Shown piece by piece: positions 43,301 to 52,042 of a stretch of 64,000 nucleotides of DNA (its first letter is position 1; every line of letters begins with the position of its first letter). The notes under the pieces are model-generated. The model did no database searches. It was not told where the DNA came from and saw only the letters and a program-made list of their open reading frames with translations. This stretch comes from JAAURB01 sp049649525 (GTDB lineage Bacteria; Cyanobacteriota; Cyanobacteriia; Cyanobacteriales; Microcoleaceae). A program made the position numbers and the translations under genes. The stretch covers positions 11,656-75,655 of the forward strand of contig JBARZE010000046.1 of NCBI GenBank assembly GCA_049649525.1, given 5' to 3'.

Positions 43301-44663
43301 CTTCTTGCTCTTCCTGAAACACTTGACAAATTCCGGCGACGATATCTGCACCACTGGTATAAAATGCTAAGGCGGCTGCATATAACGCTCCCGGTGCAAA
43401 ACGATCGTCACTGTTTAACCAAGTAACAATCTCTCCGGTTGCCTGTTGAAAGCCTTTATTGAGGGCGTTACTTTGACCTTTGTCCGGTTCACTGACAACA
43501 TAACTAAAATGCTGACGATATCGCTCTACTACTGTCATGGTTTCATCTGTCGAGCCGCCGTCAATTAAGATATATTCTAGATTCGGATAATTTTGATGAA
43601 TCACCGATAAAATCGTCTCTTCGATAAATTGACCTTGGTTGTATGAAGGGGTGATAATCGAAATTTTCGGCCAAGGACGACCATTGGGTAAGGTTTCTGG
43701 GGGAATAAAAGAGTTTTCTTGGATATAAGGCCATTGAGAGTTTGACGACGCTACAGCTTGAGGAGTGACTTCATTGGGGTTAACCCTAGCTTTTGCTAAT
43801 TCTAAGTTCCGATAAAATGAAACATTTAAAATCGGATCTAATTCGATTGCTTTCTGATAATATGTAATCGCTTTTGACCATTCCTGCTGCTGAACAAGTG
43901 TATCGGCCAAGCCACCATAGGCCAGAGCAAAATCGGGTTGAATTTCAATCGCTTGATAATAATTTTCGAGGGCTTCCTGCCATTTCTGCAGATTAAATAA
44001 AGCCTCAGCTAAATAATAATAAGACCATTCAAAATTGGGTTGCAATTCAACCGATTTTTGCAGTGGAATAATGGCTTCACGCCAACGATTCTGTTGATTG
44101 AGGAGTTGACCTAAATGAAACTGAGACCAGATAAAATCTGGATTTAAATTAACTGCTTGTTGATAGGCGGCAATAGCGTAATCACGAGATTCTAACTTTG
44201 TATAAGCTTCCCCTAAATTATGATGAGATAAGGCAAATTCAGGGTTAAGTCGAATGGCTTGTTGATAGGTCTTAACTGCTGATGTCCACTGGCCTAGTTT
44301 CAAGAAAATATCAGCTAAATTATTATAAGACCAGGAAAAATTTGGTCGGATTTGAATAGCTTTTTGATAAGCTTTAATTGCCTCGGGCCATTTTTCTAAC
44401 TGAGAAAGCGATTCTCCTAAGTTATGATAAACTTGGGGTAAATTAGGCTCGATCTGTAATACTTTTTGATAACAAGCGATCGCCTGTTTAAATTGCTGTA
44501 GCTTGAGAAATACATTCCCCAATTCTTGGTAAGCAATTAAGTGCTGAGGATCGTGTTTGAGAGTTTGTTGGTAGTGATTTACAGCTTCAGTAAGCTTGCC
44601 CTGTTGTACGGCTAACTGGGCTAACTCATGACAAGATTGAGCTGAACTTGAAGAAGCTTTCAC
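40362..44663 (-). CDS. 1433-residue TPR - GT2 - GT4 glycosyltransferase with duplicated C-terminal module
   Basis: Residues 1-300 are eight TPRs. Residues about 330-560 are a GT2 domain (SIITPSYNQGQFIEETILSV, LIDGGSTDETM, TWLNSDDRF). Residues about 590-950 are a GT-B/GT4 domain (VLFSDLGFSGGAGIAHEQIG, IILTGSTSIEDERKGG, FIEAAACGTPAVGYASGGVQE). Residues 960-1433 are beta-rich, ending in two tandem copies of about 130 residues that begin ILMDASLQGTGWFP and ILMDEALLGTGWYS and share (A)LRWM..VGSV and VNG motifs. It could add two different sugars in turn while the TPRs hold the acceptor, and the terminal modules could bind glycan. It is the first gene of the minus-strand cluster, so the cluster promoter should lie in 44664-45293. 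Confidence 0.88.
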   Translation of the reverse strand: MKASSSSAQSCHELAQLAVQQGKLTEAVNHYQQTLKHDPQHLIAYQELGNVFLKLQQFKQAIACYQKVLQIEPNLPQVYHNLGESLSQLEKWPEAIKAYQKAIQIRPNFSWSYNNLADIFLKLGQWTSAVKTYQQAIRLNPEFALSHHNLGEAYTKLESRDYAIAAYQQAVNLNPDFIWSQFHLGQLLNQQNRWREAIIPLQKSVELQPNFEWSYYYLAEALFNLQKWQEALENYYQAIEIQPDFALAYGGLADTLVQQQEWSKAITYYQKAIELDPILNVSFYRNLELAKARVNPNEVTPQAVASSNSQWPYIQENSFIPPETLPNGRPWPKISIITPSYNQGQFIEETILSVIHQNYPNLEYILIDGGSTDETMTVVERYRQHFSYVVSEPDKGQSNALNKGFQQATGEIVTWLNSDDRFAPGALYAAALAFYTSGADIVAGICQVFQEEQEVLHHVTSSAPGALSLAEILDVEHCWLSGKFFHQPEVMFTRAIWERTGGAVDEALYYSMDYEMWARFAAAGAKICPITHPIAQFRMHEAQKTSATEKYKPELLATRDRLRTQFQHQIVSTQKSSSDADTSAKRHQLRVVLFSDLGFSGGAGIAHEQIGRALAGAGHQVIPIMGASGWKPQPIDFSAAWAMQLIDCLEPDLVILGNLHNIQESVELLEAISVKYPTIFVTHDQWLFTGRCAYVGSCDKYTTSCDRDCPTFDQYPALKPEKIQPTFERKRQLLLNNDNLLVLGNSQWTTNWARRALQSSLPVQQQDLLDKRIQKLTLGIDTDVFKPRDKQLCRQRLGLPKDKFIILTGSTSIEDERKGGRYLIEALKFANLDNILLVGFGHGSPQIEGINYEISHTGFIQNRSLLAYYYSAADLFVGASLEETLGLTFIEAAACGTPAVGYASGGVQEAILDGVTGRLVREKTPEALAKTITELYQDHQQLIRLSCSAPIHVASHFSIRSTYQSLIVALDQVNWLDKLQINPISKFAVTPPQLNPSLCVKYIAENHIKDDIIAGEEITGCVFGGFGGLEPPYPDLNLIESSRWALWPESQFVIETKQPQQGHLIFAYRSVCSGQIVELWSENQLIMQTLVKASEMKQENLLTFPIHLQAGLNFFTLKFHQFTEDNSSRKLAVLVEKITFVPDLNWREFATKKTLSLPEKVILMDASLQGTGWFPWENVDGVALRWMERVGSVIIDDMDVTQPLEVQIRGRTAVIPQVLDNLSLKVNGNPIPAKVEPQADGSWRLLGYISPKILTPQAPFVLSLHSAEVHQLSPQDCRRASVLVEEIFIQAVEPQPPQETAILMDEALLGTGWYSPEERHGVAVRWMQKVGSVVVEGVDTSQALQLQIEGITAVQPGLLESLRVQVNGRKVEGTVQPQLGEEWLFEGQIPVGVLPENTPFLLTLEAAEVQQISIEDERWVSLLIKKISFITLN

Positions 44664-45293
44664 AGGCTTTATAGTAATCCTAAATAACTCGTCTACAAAA
44701 TATTTGCCAATCTAATATCCACTATCTCTCTATGTTAAGCTGAAAAAAGTATCAGGTTTTACTTTGTTCTCAAAGAGTGGTTTAGGATACCAAATTCAAG
44801 TTGTGAAGTCGTTACAAAAATATATTGTAAAACCTCCCTGCAATTTTAATGAAAATGCAAGTATTTACTCTAACGTATCAGTGGTAGCGAATACATGAAA
44901 TCTAATCTGCACCCCTAATATCATAGGGAATCTGTCTTGGTTATGACAGATGTCAAATCTACTAGTCAATGGTAACTATTCTTGCTTTGCATCAGTCTAT
45001 CACTGCTAAGTGGTCTCATTTCTGAGCGGCTGTTGCAAATCAAGTTGAGTCAGACTAAAATACACACCTTTTAAATCTTATCACGAACATGATACAACAA
45101 TTTAGAAAAAATTCCAATCATTAGTAAAAAAATAGTTTCTCAGAGGTTAGAGCATCACTGAGACATCAAGGTAAATGGGGTGCTATCAATGACTTAAGCT
45201 GTGGATTTTTCAGCATTGTGAGCAACTGAGCCGTTTCTGATTCTGCCGTTTATTCATTCTATATTGTCTAAGCTCATTCGATTCTAACCCGGC
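44664..45293. other. Intergenic region upstream of the glycan cluster
   Basis: These 630 bases lie between nadE and the large TPR-GT gene, both on the minus strand. No open frame or repeat could be supported. The promoter of the glycan cluster and the terminator-like end of nothing else should be here; I cannot point to a specific motif. Confidence 0.4.
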
Positions 45294-46979
45294 TTAAATT
45301 TCACTAACGATTTTAGCAATAGGCATTCGCCATCCTGTGCCAAAAGCGCGATCGCTAATCTTTAATCCGGGAGGAGCTTGACGACGTTTAAATTCTGCCC
45401 GCAGGACTAACTTTACCACCTTTTCAACCACCGTTTGTTCATGTCCGGCGGTAACAATTTGCTGAGGAGATTGGTGTTTTTCAATCAAACGATATAAAAT
45501 GTCATCTAGAACTTCATAAGAGGGCAAAGAATCTTGATCGACTTGACCCGGTTTTAACTCCGCACTAGCGGGTTTAGTGATAACATTTTCGGGGATAATT
45601 TCTGAGTTATTACTTTGATTTAACCACCGACAAATAGAATAAACTCTTGTTTTCGGCACATCCGCAATCACTGCTAAACCCCCATTCATATCGCCATACA
45701 ACGTACAGTATCCGACTGCCATTTCAGATTTATTACCGGTTGAAAGTAATAAATGACCGAACTTATTAGAAATCCCCATTAATAATGTACCTCGAATCCG
45801 GGATTGAATATTTTCTTCAGCAATACCAAATTCAGTATTTTTAAATAAAGGTTCTAAAGCAGAATTCATCGCGCTCATCGTCTCTGCAATTGGGATAATT
45901 TGAGTTTGTATCCCTAAATTATTCGCTAAAGCTAATCCATCTTCAATTGAATGTTCTGAACTATAAGGAGACGGCATTAATATCCCTAATACATTCTCTG
46001 CACCAATAGCAACAGAAGCAACTGCTGCAACTAAAGCCGAATCAATTCCCCCACTCAAACCTAAAATAACTTTCGAGAATCCACATTTTTTCACATAATC
46101 TTTTACACCCAAAACTAAAGCCGACCAAATCTCTTGATCGATTGATTCAATGATTTTCGCTTTGTTATTTTCTTTGAAATCTTGTTGCTGTTTATCCCAT
46201 TCTACTGCTGCGAAATCTGTTTGAAAACTAGATAAAAATTGAATCACTTTTCCTTTACGGTTCAGGACAAAACTACAACCATCAAAAATCAAATCATCAT
46301 TTCCCCCGATTTGGTTAGCATATACAATCGGGATTCGATAGCGTTTAGCACTATGTCCTAACATCGCTTGACGCAATTTTTGTTTACCCGCTTGATAAGG
46401 AGAAGCCGATAAATTCACCACAAAATCAATATCTTGTTGTACTAATTCTATTAGAGGATTGCAACGATAACTCTGATGCCCCCAAAATTCCTCATCATTC
46501 CATAAATCCTCACAAATCGTCACTCCAATTTTGTAAGAAACTTCTTCAATTGTTAAGTTAAACCAGTGACTGTCTTTCCCCGCTTCAAAATAGCGATCCT
46601 CATCAAACACATCATAGGTGGGCAATAAACGCTTTTGAAAATATTGTTGAATTATGCCATGGTGTAATAATGCGGCGCTATTATAAAGTAATCGTTCACC
46701 TCGTTGTTTTCCTGGGGAGTTGGGTTCAACTGTTCCCACTAATACTGCTAACTGAGAAGGTAAATTTTTAGCTAATTGTTGTAATTGGTGAGTGGTTGCC
46801 TGAATAAAACTCGGACGCATCAATAAATCCCGAGGCGGATATCCAGTTAATGCTAATTCCGTGGTTAAAAGCAAATTACAGTCTGTTTCAATCGCTTTTT
46901 GAGCAGCAGTAAGTATCTGTTGGCTGTTTCCCTTTAAGTCTCCAACAGTGGGGTTAAGCTGGGCGATGGCAATTTTCAT
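45294..46979 (-). CDS. nadE: Glutamine-dependent NAD+ synthetase
   Basis: The product is 561 residues, the length of the two-domain enzyme. The N-terminal nitrilase-type glutaminase has the triad E41 (TELALTGYPPRD), K117 (FQKRLLPTYDVFDEDRYF) and C156 (TICEDLWND). The C-terminal synthetase has the P-loop LGLSGGIDSALVAAVA (SGGIDS at 309-314) and TGNKSEMAVGYCTLYGDMNGG. It makes NAD+ from nicotinate adenine dinucleotide, ATP and glutamine in the cytoplasm. It is transcribed alone on the minus strand. Confidence 0.97.
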   Translation of the reverse strand: MKIAIAQLNPTVGDLKGNSQQILTAAQKAIETDCNLLLTTELALTGYPPRDLLMRPSFIQATTHQLQQLAKNLPSQLAVLVGTVEPNSPGKQRGERLLYNSAALLHHGIIQQYFQKRLLPTYDVFDEDRYFEAGKDSHWFNLTIEEVSYKIGVTICEDLWNDEEFWGHQSYRCNPLIELVQQDIDFVVNLSASPYQAGKQKLRQAMLGHSAKRYRIPIVYANQIGGNDDLIFDGCSFVLNRKGKVIQFLSSFQTDFAAVEWDKQQQDFKENNKAKIIESIDQEIWSALVLGVKDYVKKCGFSKVILGLSGGIDSALVAAVASVAIGAENVLGILMPSPYSSEHSIEDGLALANNLGIQTQIIPIAETMSAMNSALEPLFKNTEFGIAEENIQSRIRGTLLMGISNKFGHLLLSTGNKSEMAVGYCTLYGDMNGGLAVIADVPKTRVYSICRWLNQSNNSEIIPENVITKPASAELKPGQVDQDSLPSYEVLDDILYRLIEKHQSPQQIVTAGHEQTVVEKVVKLVLRAEFKRRQAPPGLKISDRAFGTGWRMPIAKIVSEI

Positions 46980-46994
46980 GATTATTTATCTTAT

Positions 46995-47060
46995 GAACAT
47001 TGAACATTGAACATTGAACATTGAACAGCCAACTGATAACTAATAACTGATAACTGATAA
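46995..47060. repeat. Short tandem repeats GAACATT and ACTGATA/ACTAATA
   Basis: Four perfect GAACATT units lie at 46995-47022, followed after 9 bases by four ACTGATA/ACTAATA heptamers to about 47060. Heptameric tandem repeats of this type are common between cyanobacterial genes (short tandemly repeated repetitive sequences). They sit just upstream of the nadE start. Confidence 0.8.
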
Positions 47061-47450
47061 ATTATAAATTGCGCTCAGACGCCATCACCGCGCTGTGTCA
47101 CCGTGACGATGCAAGTTGCGTATAACCAAGCGTGCCGTGATGGGGTAAGCCATGCCGTGTTTGTTATTGCCTAAAGGGTTATAGAGAGAGCCTATCATTA
47201 TAATCAAAGATTTTTACTCTTTACTCATTACTTGGGACAGATACTAACAAAGATTTTCTCTTTTATGATAAAACGACCCTGGTAAATATTAAGTTTTGCA
47301 AAGTAAATTAGTCGATAAATGTGCATCATGGACAGATTGTCAAGCACTTGTTACGATAATTTACATATAGAAGCAAAAAAAAGGAAACACACTCGCCAGC
47401 TATGCATCTGCTGGTGATGTACACAGCAATCTTTATAGGAGGATATAACG

Positions 47451-47618
47451 ATGCAAACTCCCGGAAACTTAAGTTTAGAACAACAGTTCAAGTTAACAGT
47501 GCTGCGGGAACAGGTTCAAGGTCTGAGTCTGGAAGAAGCCCAAGACTATTTAGTTGAAGTCTTGCGTCAAGGGATGGTAAAAGATAACATCCTGCGGCAA
47601 TGGATGAAGCAAGCATAA
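47451..47618 (+). CDS. nblA: NblA phycobilisome degradation protein (55 aa)
   Basis: ATG at 47451 follows an excellent ribosome site AGGAGGA (47437-47443). The 55-residue product has the NblA/Ycf18 core: LSLEQQFKLTVLREQVQGLS, EEAQDYLVEVLRQ and MVKDNILRQWMKQA. NblA binds phycobiliproteins and brings them to the Clp protease when nitrogen or another nutrient is short. It is too short for many gene callers. It is convergent with pstB; a nested hairpin lies between them. The region upstream (47170-47436) should hold a nutrient-regulated promoter, but I could not find a perfect NtcA site. Confidence 0.92.
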   Translation: MQTPGNLSLEQQFKLTVLREQVQGLSLEEAQDYLVEVLRQGMVKDNILRQWMKQA

Positions 47619-47679
47619 CAGTAAAACATCACAACAAGTCAGAATCACGATACTTTCTTTTCTGAGCGCAGAAGGCGGC

Positions 47680-47720
47680 GGGGCATTCTTGCACCTGAAC
47701 TAAATTCAGGTGAGAGCCCC
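47680..47720 (+). terminator. Nested hairpin between nblA and pstB
   Basis: An inner stem CACCTGAA / TTCAGGTG (47692-47699 with 47705-47712, loop CTAAA) sits inside an outer stem GGGGC / GCCCC (47680-47684 with 47716-47720). It lies 62 bases past nblA and 74 bases past the pstB stop on the other strand, so it may serve both. There is no T run. A subterminal hairpin of a lost IS200/IS605 element is an alternative. Confidence 0.5.
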
Positions 47721-47794
47721 TTATCAACGCAGGCATCGTCGTTTGACGGCAATATAACGTTGACTTCTCCATCTCAACTGTAGAATATATTATC

Positions 47795-48613
47795 CTAACC
47801 GAAACGACCACTGACATATTGTTGGGTTGCTTCTTCGGTAGGGTTTTGGAAGATAGTTTGAGTTTCATCAAATTCGACCAAATATCCGAAGCGTTTGCCG
47901 CCATCTGCTGCCTTGGCGTTATAAAAAGCCGTCATATCAGCCACCCGCGTGGCCTGTTGCATATTATGAGTGACGATAATAATTGTATAATCTTGCTTGA
48001 GATCGTGGATGAGATCCTCAATCGCTAAGGTGGAAATGGGGTCAAGAGAAGCGCAAGGTTCGTCCATCAATACCACATCGGGGTTAACTGCAATTGTGCG
48101 GGCAATACACAAGCGTTGTTGCTGACCACCGGAAAGGGCAAACCCACTTTCCCCTAATTTATCCTTAACTTCATCCCATAATACCGCTTGTTTGAGCGAT
48201 CGCTCTACAATTTCATCCATCTCAGCTTTTGATTTCGCCATGCCATTAACACGCAGGCCGTAGGCAATATTATCATAAATTGTTTTCGGGAAAGGATTAG
48301 GTTTTTGGAACACCATTCCAATACGTCGCCGCACTTCTACCGGGTCAACATCGGGGTCATAAAGGTTTTTGCCATGATAATAAACTGCCCCTTCTAACTT
48401 AAACACCGGAATTAAATCATTTAAACGATTAAAGCATCGGATAATTGTACTTTTGCCACAACCAGACGGCCCAATAAATGCAGTTACTTGATTTTTAGGA
48501 ATTTCTAAAGATACTCCTCGAACCGCCTTGAAATCCCCATAAAAGACATCAAGATTTGCTGCCGTTAACACCGTTTCCGTTTCTTTTGTTGTTTTCAGAC
48601 CAGAATTCATCAT
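47795..48613 (-). CDS. pstB: Phosphate ABC transporter ATP-binding protein PstB
   Basis: The product is 272 residues. Walker A is GPSGCGKST (48-56), the signature LSGGQQQRLCIARTI, Walker B VVLMDEPCASLDP, and THNMQQATRVADMTAFY is typical of PstB. It powers high-affinity phosphate import across the inner membrane with PstA and PstC. It is the last gene of the pstS-pstC-pstA-pstB operon, 70 bases after pstA. Confidence 0.97.
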   Translation of the reverse strand: MMNSGLKTTKETETVLTAANLDVFYGDFKAVRGVSLEIPKNQVTAFIGPSGCGKSTIIRCFNRLNDLIPVFKLEGAVYYHGKNLYDPDVDPVEVRRRIGMVFQKPNPFPKTIYDNIAYGLRVNGMAKSKAEMDEIVERSLKQAVLWDEVKDKLGESGFALSGGQQQRLCIARTIAVNPDVVLMDEPCASLDPISTLAIEDLIHDLKQDYTIIIVTHNMQQATRVADMTAFYNAKAADGGKRFGYLVEFDETQTIFQNPTEEATQQYVSGRFG

Positions 48614-48683
48614 TAGTGTACTCCTTCTTTTTCAAAGAAGATAAAAGATAATAAAAGCGAAATGTAACTCAACCCTGAACCGA

Positions 48684-49574
48684 TTAAAACTTCTTCTGTC
48701 GAGTTGCCCAACGGGCGATAATACTGGCAATTAAAACCAGTAAGACTAAAACTAAAGAAGCTGCCCAAGCGTATTCTTGCAGAACTTTATCAAAACCTCG
48801 GGCAAACTCATAGACCAAATAAGCCAAAGACGGTAAAGTGGGGGCAAATGGGCCTCGTGGCCAGTTATTGGTATAAACCACCGTAAACAATAGCGGGGCA
48901 GTTTCTCCAGCAGCGCGGGCAACCGCGAGGGTGACTCCGGTTAAAATCGCAGGTATTGCGGCAGGAAGTACTACTTGCAAGACGGTTTGATAGTTAGAAG
49001 CCCCCAACCCCACCGAAGCCCAACGAATTTCTTGGGGAACAATTTGCAAGGCTTCATCGGTTGTCCGGACAATAGTGGGTAACATCAACACCGATAACGC
49101 CACCGCACCAGCGAGTACAGAAAATTGACCAGTTGTTAATACAATTAAGCTATAGGCAAAAATCCCGGCAATAATTGAAGGTACTCCACTTAAAACATTG
49201 GTGGCAAAACGAATCCAATTGGCTGCTTTCCCCGATCCAAATTCAGACAGAAAGATAGCCGCTAACACCCCAAATGGCACCGCCATTAAGGTCGCAATTG
49301 CCACAACCATAATGGTTCCCAAAATAGCGCTGGCAATACCCCCTGATGTTTGACCTGCTGCTGGCGGTAACTGAGTAAATAAGCTCAGATTCAGTCGGGA
49401 GGCCCCTTTAATTAAGACATAAATTAAAACAGCAAACAAGGGGATCAGGGTAATGGCGATACACAATCCTGAAATCCCCGTCATAATCATATTAAACAAT
49501 TCACGAGGACGTCGGCGATCGCGGACTAAACTTTGGGCGTTGGGTTGACCCAAGGGTGGAACAGCGTTTGACAT
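48684..49574 (-). CDS. pstA: Phosphate ABC transporter permease PstA
   Basis: The product is 296 residues with about six membrane helices and the BPD permease EAA loop (WASVGLGASNYQTVLQVVLPAAIPAILTG). The order between pstC and pstB and the C-terminal motif GETAPLLFT identify PstA. It forms the membrane channel with PstC. It begins 75 bases after pstC. Confidence 0.96.
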   Translation of the reverse strand: MSNAVPPLGQPNAQSLVRDRRRPRELFNMIMTGISGLCIAITLIPLFAVLIYVLIKGASRLNLSLFTQLPPAAGQTSGGIASAILGTIMVVAIATLMAVPFGVLAAIFLSEFGSGKAANWIRFATNVLSGVPSIIAGIFAYSLIVLTTGQFSVLAGAVALSVLMLPTIVRTTDEALQIVPQEIRWASVGLGASNYQTVLQVVLPAAIPAILTGVTLAVARAAGETAPLLFTVVYTNNWPRGPFAPTLPSLAYLVYEFARGFDKVLQEYAWAASLVLVLLVLIASIIARWATRQKKF

Positions 49575-49649
49575 AATGGGTTAATCATCCATAAGATTTA
49601 GACAACAGTAATGGCAGAAATTGTTGCTCAAATTTTTAGTCTGAGAAGT

Positions 49650-50609
49650 TTACTGATATTTCGCCTGCACTTGATTAACAATCCATTGGGCTAAAATATT
49701 CACTACTAGCGTCAGGATAAATAACACCAATCCGGCATACATTAAAGCAGAAACTTGTAACCCTGATGCTTCGGCAAACTGATTTGCCATCAACGAAGCG
49801 ATTGTATTAGCCGGGGCAAATAGAGAAAAATTTAACCGAGTGGAGTTGCCGATAATCATGGTCGCCGCCATGGTTTCTCCCATTGCCCGACCGAGTCCTA
49901 ACATAATGCCGCCGACAATACCAGAAAATGCAGCCGGAATTAATACCCGAAAAATGGTGACCCAACGACTCGCCCCTAAACCGAGGGAAGCTTGGCGTAA
50001 TTCTGGGGGTAAACTCGATAGCGAATCTCGGGCGATCGCTGTAATAATGGGTAGAATCATAATCGCTAAAACCACCCCAGCGGGAAACATCCCAGGTCCT
50101 GCCGGAGGTGTACCAAATAAAGGTATCCAGCCCAAGGTTTTATAAACAAACATTTGAATGGGTCGTAGGAAAGGAATCAAGACAAAAATTCCCCACAACC
50201 CATAAACTACACTGGGAATAGCGGCTAGCAGTGACACCAGAAATGATAAAATCGTGCTAAGAAATGGCGGTAAGAAATCTTCACTGAGGAAAATTGCGGT
50301 TCCTAAACCCAAAGGTACTGCGAATAATAACGCAATTAAGGAACTGACTAAGGTTCCATAAATCATTGGGAACGCGCCATAATTACTATTAACGGGGTCC
50401 CAGGCGCTATTAAATAAAAATCCAATGCCAAATTCTTTAAAGGCTTCAAAGGCTTGAAACGCAATGGGCAACGCCATGATAATTAAAACGGCGATAATTC
50501 CCCAGGCTAAAATTTTGGTCAGTAAAATAAAACTACTGTCAATTTTGCGCTCAGTATTAGAACGAGATTGAGGAATTCCATCGCTAAAATCTGGGGTGGG
50601 TGCAACCAT
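49650..50609 (-). CDS. pstC: Phosphate ABC transporter permease PstC
   Basis: The product is 319 residues with about six membrane helices. The EAA loop is RQASLGLGASRWVTIFRVLI, followed by GLGRAMGETMAATMIIGN, typical of PstC. It pairs with PstA. It lies 211 bases downstream of pstS, a gap that may hold an attenuating hairpin giving more PstS than permease, but none was clearly seen. Confidence 0.96.
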   Translation of the reverse strand: MVAPTPDFSDGIPQSRSNTERKIDSSFILLTKILAWGIIAVLIIMALPIAFQAFEAFKEFGIGFLFNSAWDPVNSNYGAFPMIYGTLVSSLIALLFAVPLGLGTAIFLSEDFLPPFLSTILSFLVSLLAAIPSVVYGLWGIFVLIPFLRPIQMFVYKTLGWIPLFGTPPAGPGMFPAGVVLAIMILPIITAIARDSLSSLPPELRQASLGLGASRWVTIFRVLIPAAFSGIVGGIMLGLGRAMGETMAATMIIGNSTRLNFSLFAPANTIASLMANQFAEASGLQVSALMYAGLVLFILTLVVNILAQWIVNQVQAKYQ

Positions 50610-50820
50610 ACTTATATCATTAGAGAAAATAGATTCTGTTAGATTATGTCCGTTGAATCAACAAATATTAAAATCTTATTCCTGCGTAAAGAGGTTAAAT
50701 TTGTGGAGACGTTACATGTCAATCCCTACAGAATAACGAATCATCCGGACATAATATTGTTTGTTAAAAATACAAAATTAAAAATATTCAATCCTGCATT
50801 TTTAACATTAAATTGATAGA

Positions 50821-51957
50821 CTACTGAACATTAATTTGATAATCTGGGCTAATTTTATCAGCCTGTGCAGCCACTTTTTGAACCACACTCGGAGGTAAAG
50901 GAATATAACCCAAATCTCCACTAATATTCTGACCTTCAGTTAAAGCATATTCAATGGTTGCTTCTAAAGCTTTTGCTTTTTCTGGGTCATCATAACTTTG
51001 GTATGCCAGTAACCAAGTGTACGTGACAACAGGGTAAGATTGCTCGCCTTGGGGGTCAGTAATAAATTCCCGCAGGTTTTCGGGTAAAACCACAGCATCA
51101 AGTGTGGCTGATGCCGCTTCTGCAGTCGGTGTAATAAAGTTACCAGACTGATTTTGTAAGGCTGCCATCGATAAGCCAGCGCTATTAGCAAAACCAAATT
51201 CTACATAACCAATAGCCCCAGGGGTTTGCTGAATTTGAGCCGTTACCCCGTCATTCTTGGGCGCACCCACTCCCACCGGCCATTGTACCGTTTTTCCTTC
51301 TCCAACGCTATTATTCCACTCGTCACTAATTGCGCTTAAATGCTTAGTAAAAACTCCGGTGGTTCCGCTGCCATCTGAACGGTATACTACAGTAATGGGT
51401 AAATCGGGTAAAGCCACATCTGGGTTATCAGCCGCAATTGCTGGGTCATTCCAGTTGGCGATATTGCCCAGCAAAATATCAACATACACATCCCGAGATA
51501 ACTTCAACTCAGAAGCATCCGGCACATTGTAAGCCAGGACAATACTTCCTGCTGTCATCGGTAGCAGATAAACCCCTTTCTCAATGCCGGCAATTTCTTC
51601 GTCACTCATGGCTACATCGCTTGCGCCAAAGTCTACCAAACCTTGACTAAATCGTTCAATACCTGCACCACTTCCCACCGACTGATAATCTACCTGTAAA
51701 TTTTGAGTGCCAGTGCTAACATCTTGAAACCAGCGTTGATACAGAGGTGCCGGAAACGATGCACCAGCGCCAACGAGGTTAACTTGTTCATTTAAAACTA
51801 AATTAATTGCCGCACCGGGTGCAGTGGCATCAGTTGCTGTTGTATCTGTTACTGTTTGTGTACCGCCACCGCAGGCCGCCAGACTTAAACCGAGTACGAC
51901 AGCAGAGAATCTAGTTAATACATTAGAAGAAACCTTCAAAGGCATAGGAAAAACCAT
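50821..51957 (-). CDS. pstS: Phosphate-binding lipoprotein PstS
   Basis: The product is 378 residues with a lipoprotein signal peptide ending LGLSLAAC (C29 is the lipidated Cys). The phosphate-binding elements are present: GAGASFPAPLYQRW, YQSVGSGAGI, FGASDVAMS and RSDGSGTTGVF. It captures phosphate outside the inner membrane and hands it to PstCA. A start four codons later is possible. Three Pho-box repeats lie 56 bases upstream, so it should be induced by phosphate limitation through SphR/PhoB. Confidence 0.97.
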   Translation of the reverse strand: MVFPMPLKVSSNVLTRFSAVVLGLSLAACGGGTQTVTDTTATDATAPGAAINLVLNEQVNLVGAGASFPAPLYQRWFQDVSTGTQNLQVDYQSVGSGAGIERFSQGLVDFGASDVAMSDEEIAGIEKGVYLLPMTAGSIVLAYNVPDASELKLSRDVYVDILLGNIANWNDPAIAADNPDVALPDLPITVVYRSDGSGTTGVFTKHLSAISDEWNNSVGEGKTVQWPVGVGAPKNDGVTAQIQQTPGAIGYVEFGFANSAGLSMAALQNQSGNFITPTAEAASATLDAVVLPENLREFITDPQGEQSYPVVTYTWLLAYQSYDDPEKAKALEATIEYALTEGQNISGDLGYIPLPPSVVQKVAAQADKISPDYQINVQ

Positions 51958-52012
51958 ATTTCTGTAATTTTTGTTATCGATTCATATCAATACTATTGAG
52001 GATAACGCTTCT

Positions 52013-52042
52013 GTAACAAATCAAGGTAAAGGGAAGGTTAAG
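52013..52042 (-). promoter_or_regulatory. Pho box upstream of pstS
   Basis: Reading the minus strand there are three octamers, CTTAACCT, CTTTACCT and TTTGTTAC, each separated by exactly three bases. This is the cyanobacterial Pho box (direct repeats of PyTTAAPyPy(T/A) with an 11-base period), bound by SphR. The third repeat is the weakest. Its end lies 56 bases from the pstS start. Confidence 0.8.

Noticed and set aside
47060..47170. GC-rich patch with inverted CATCAC/GTGATG elements near nadE
   Set aside because: It may be another HIP1-type repeat family but has no second copy in the window that I could align.
47330..47400. NtcA-like site (GTTACGATAATTTAC) upstream of nblA
   Set aside because: Spacing and first half-site do not fit GTA-N8-TAC, so it was not listed as a regulatory site.
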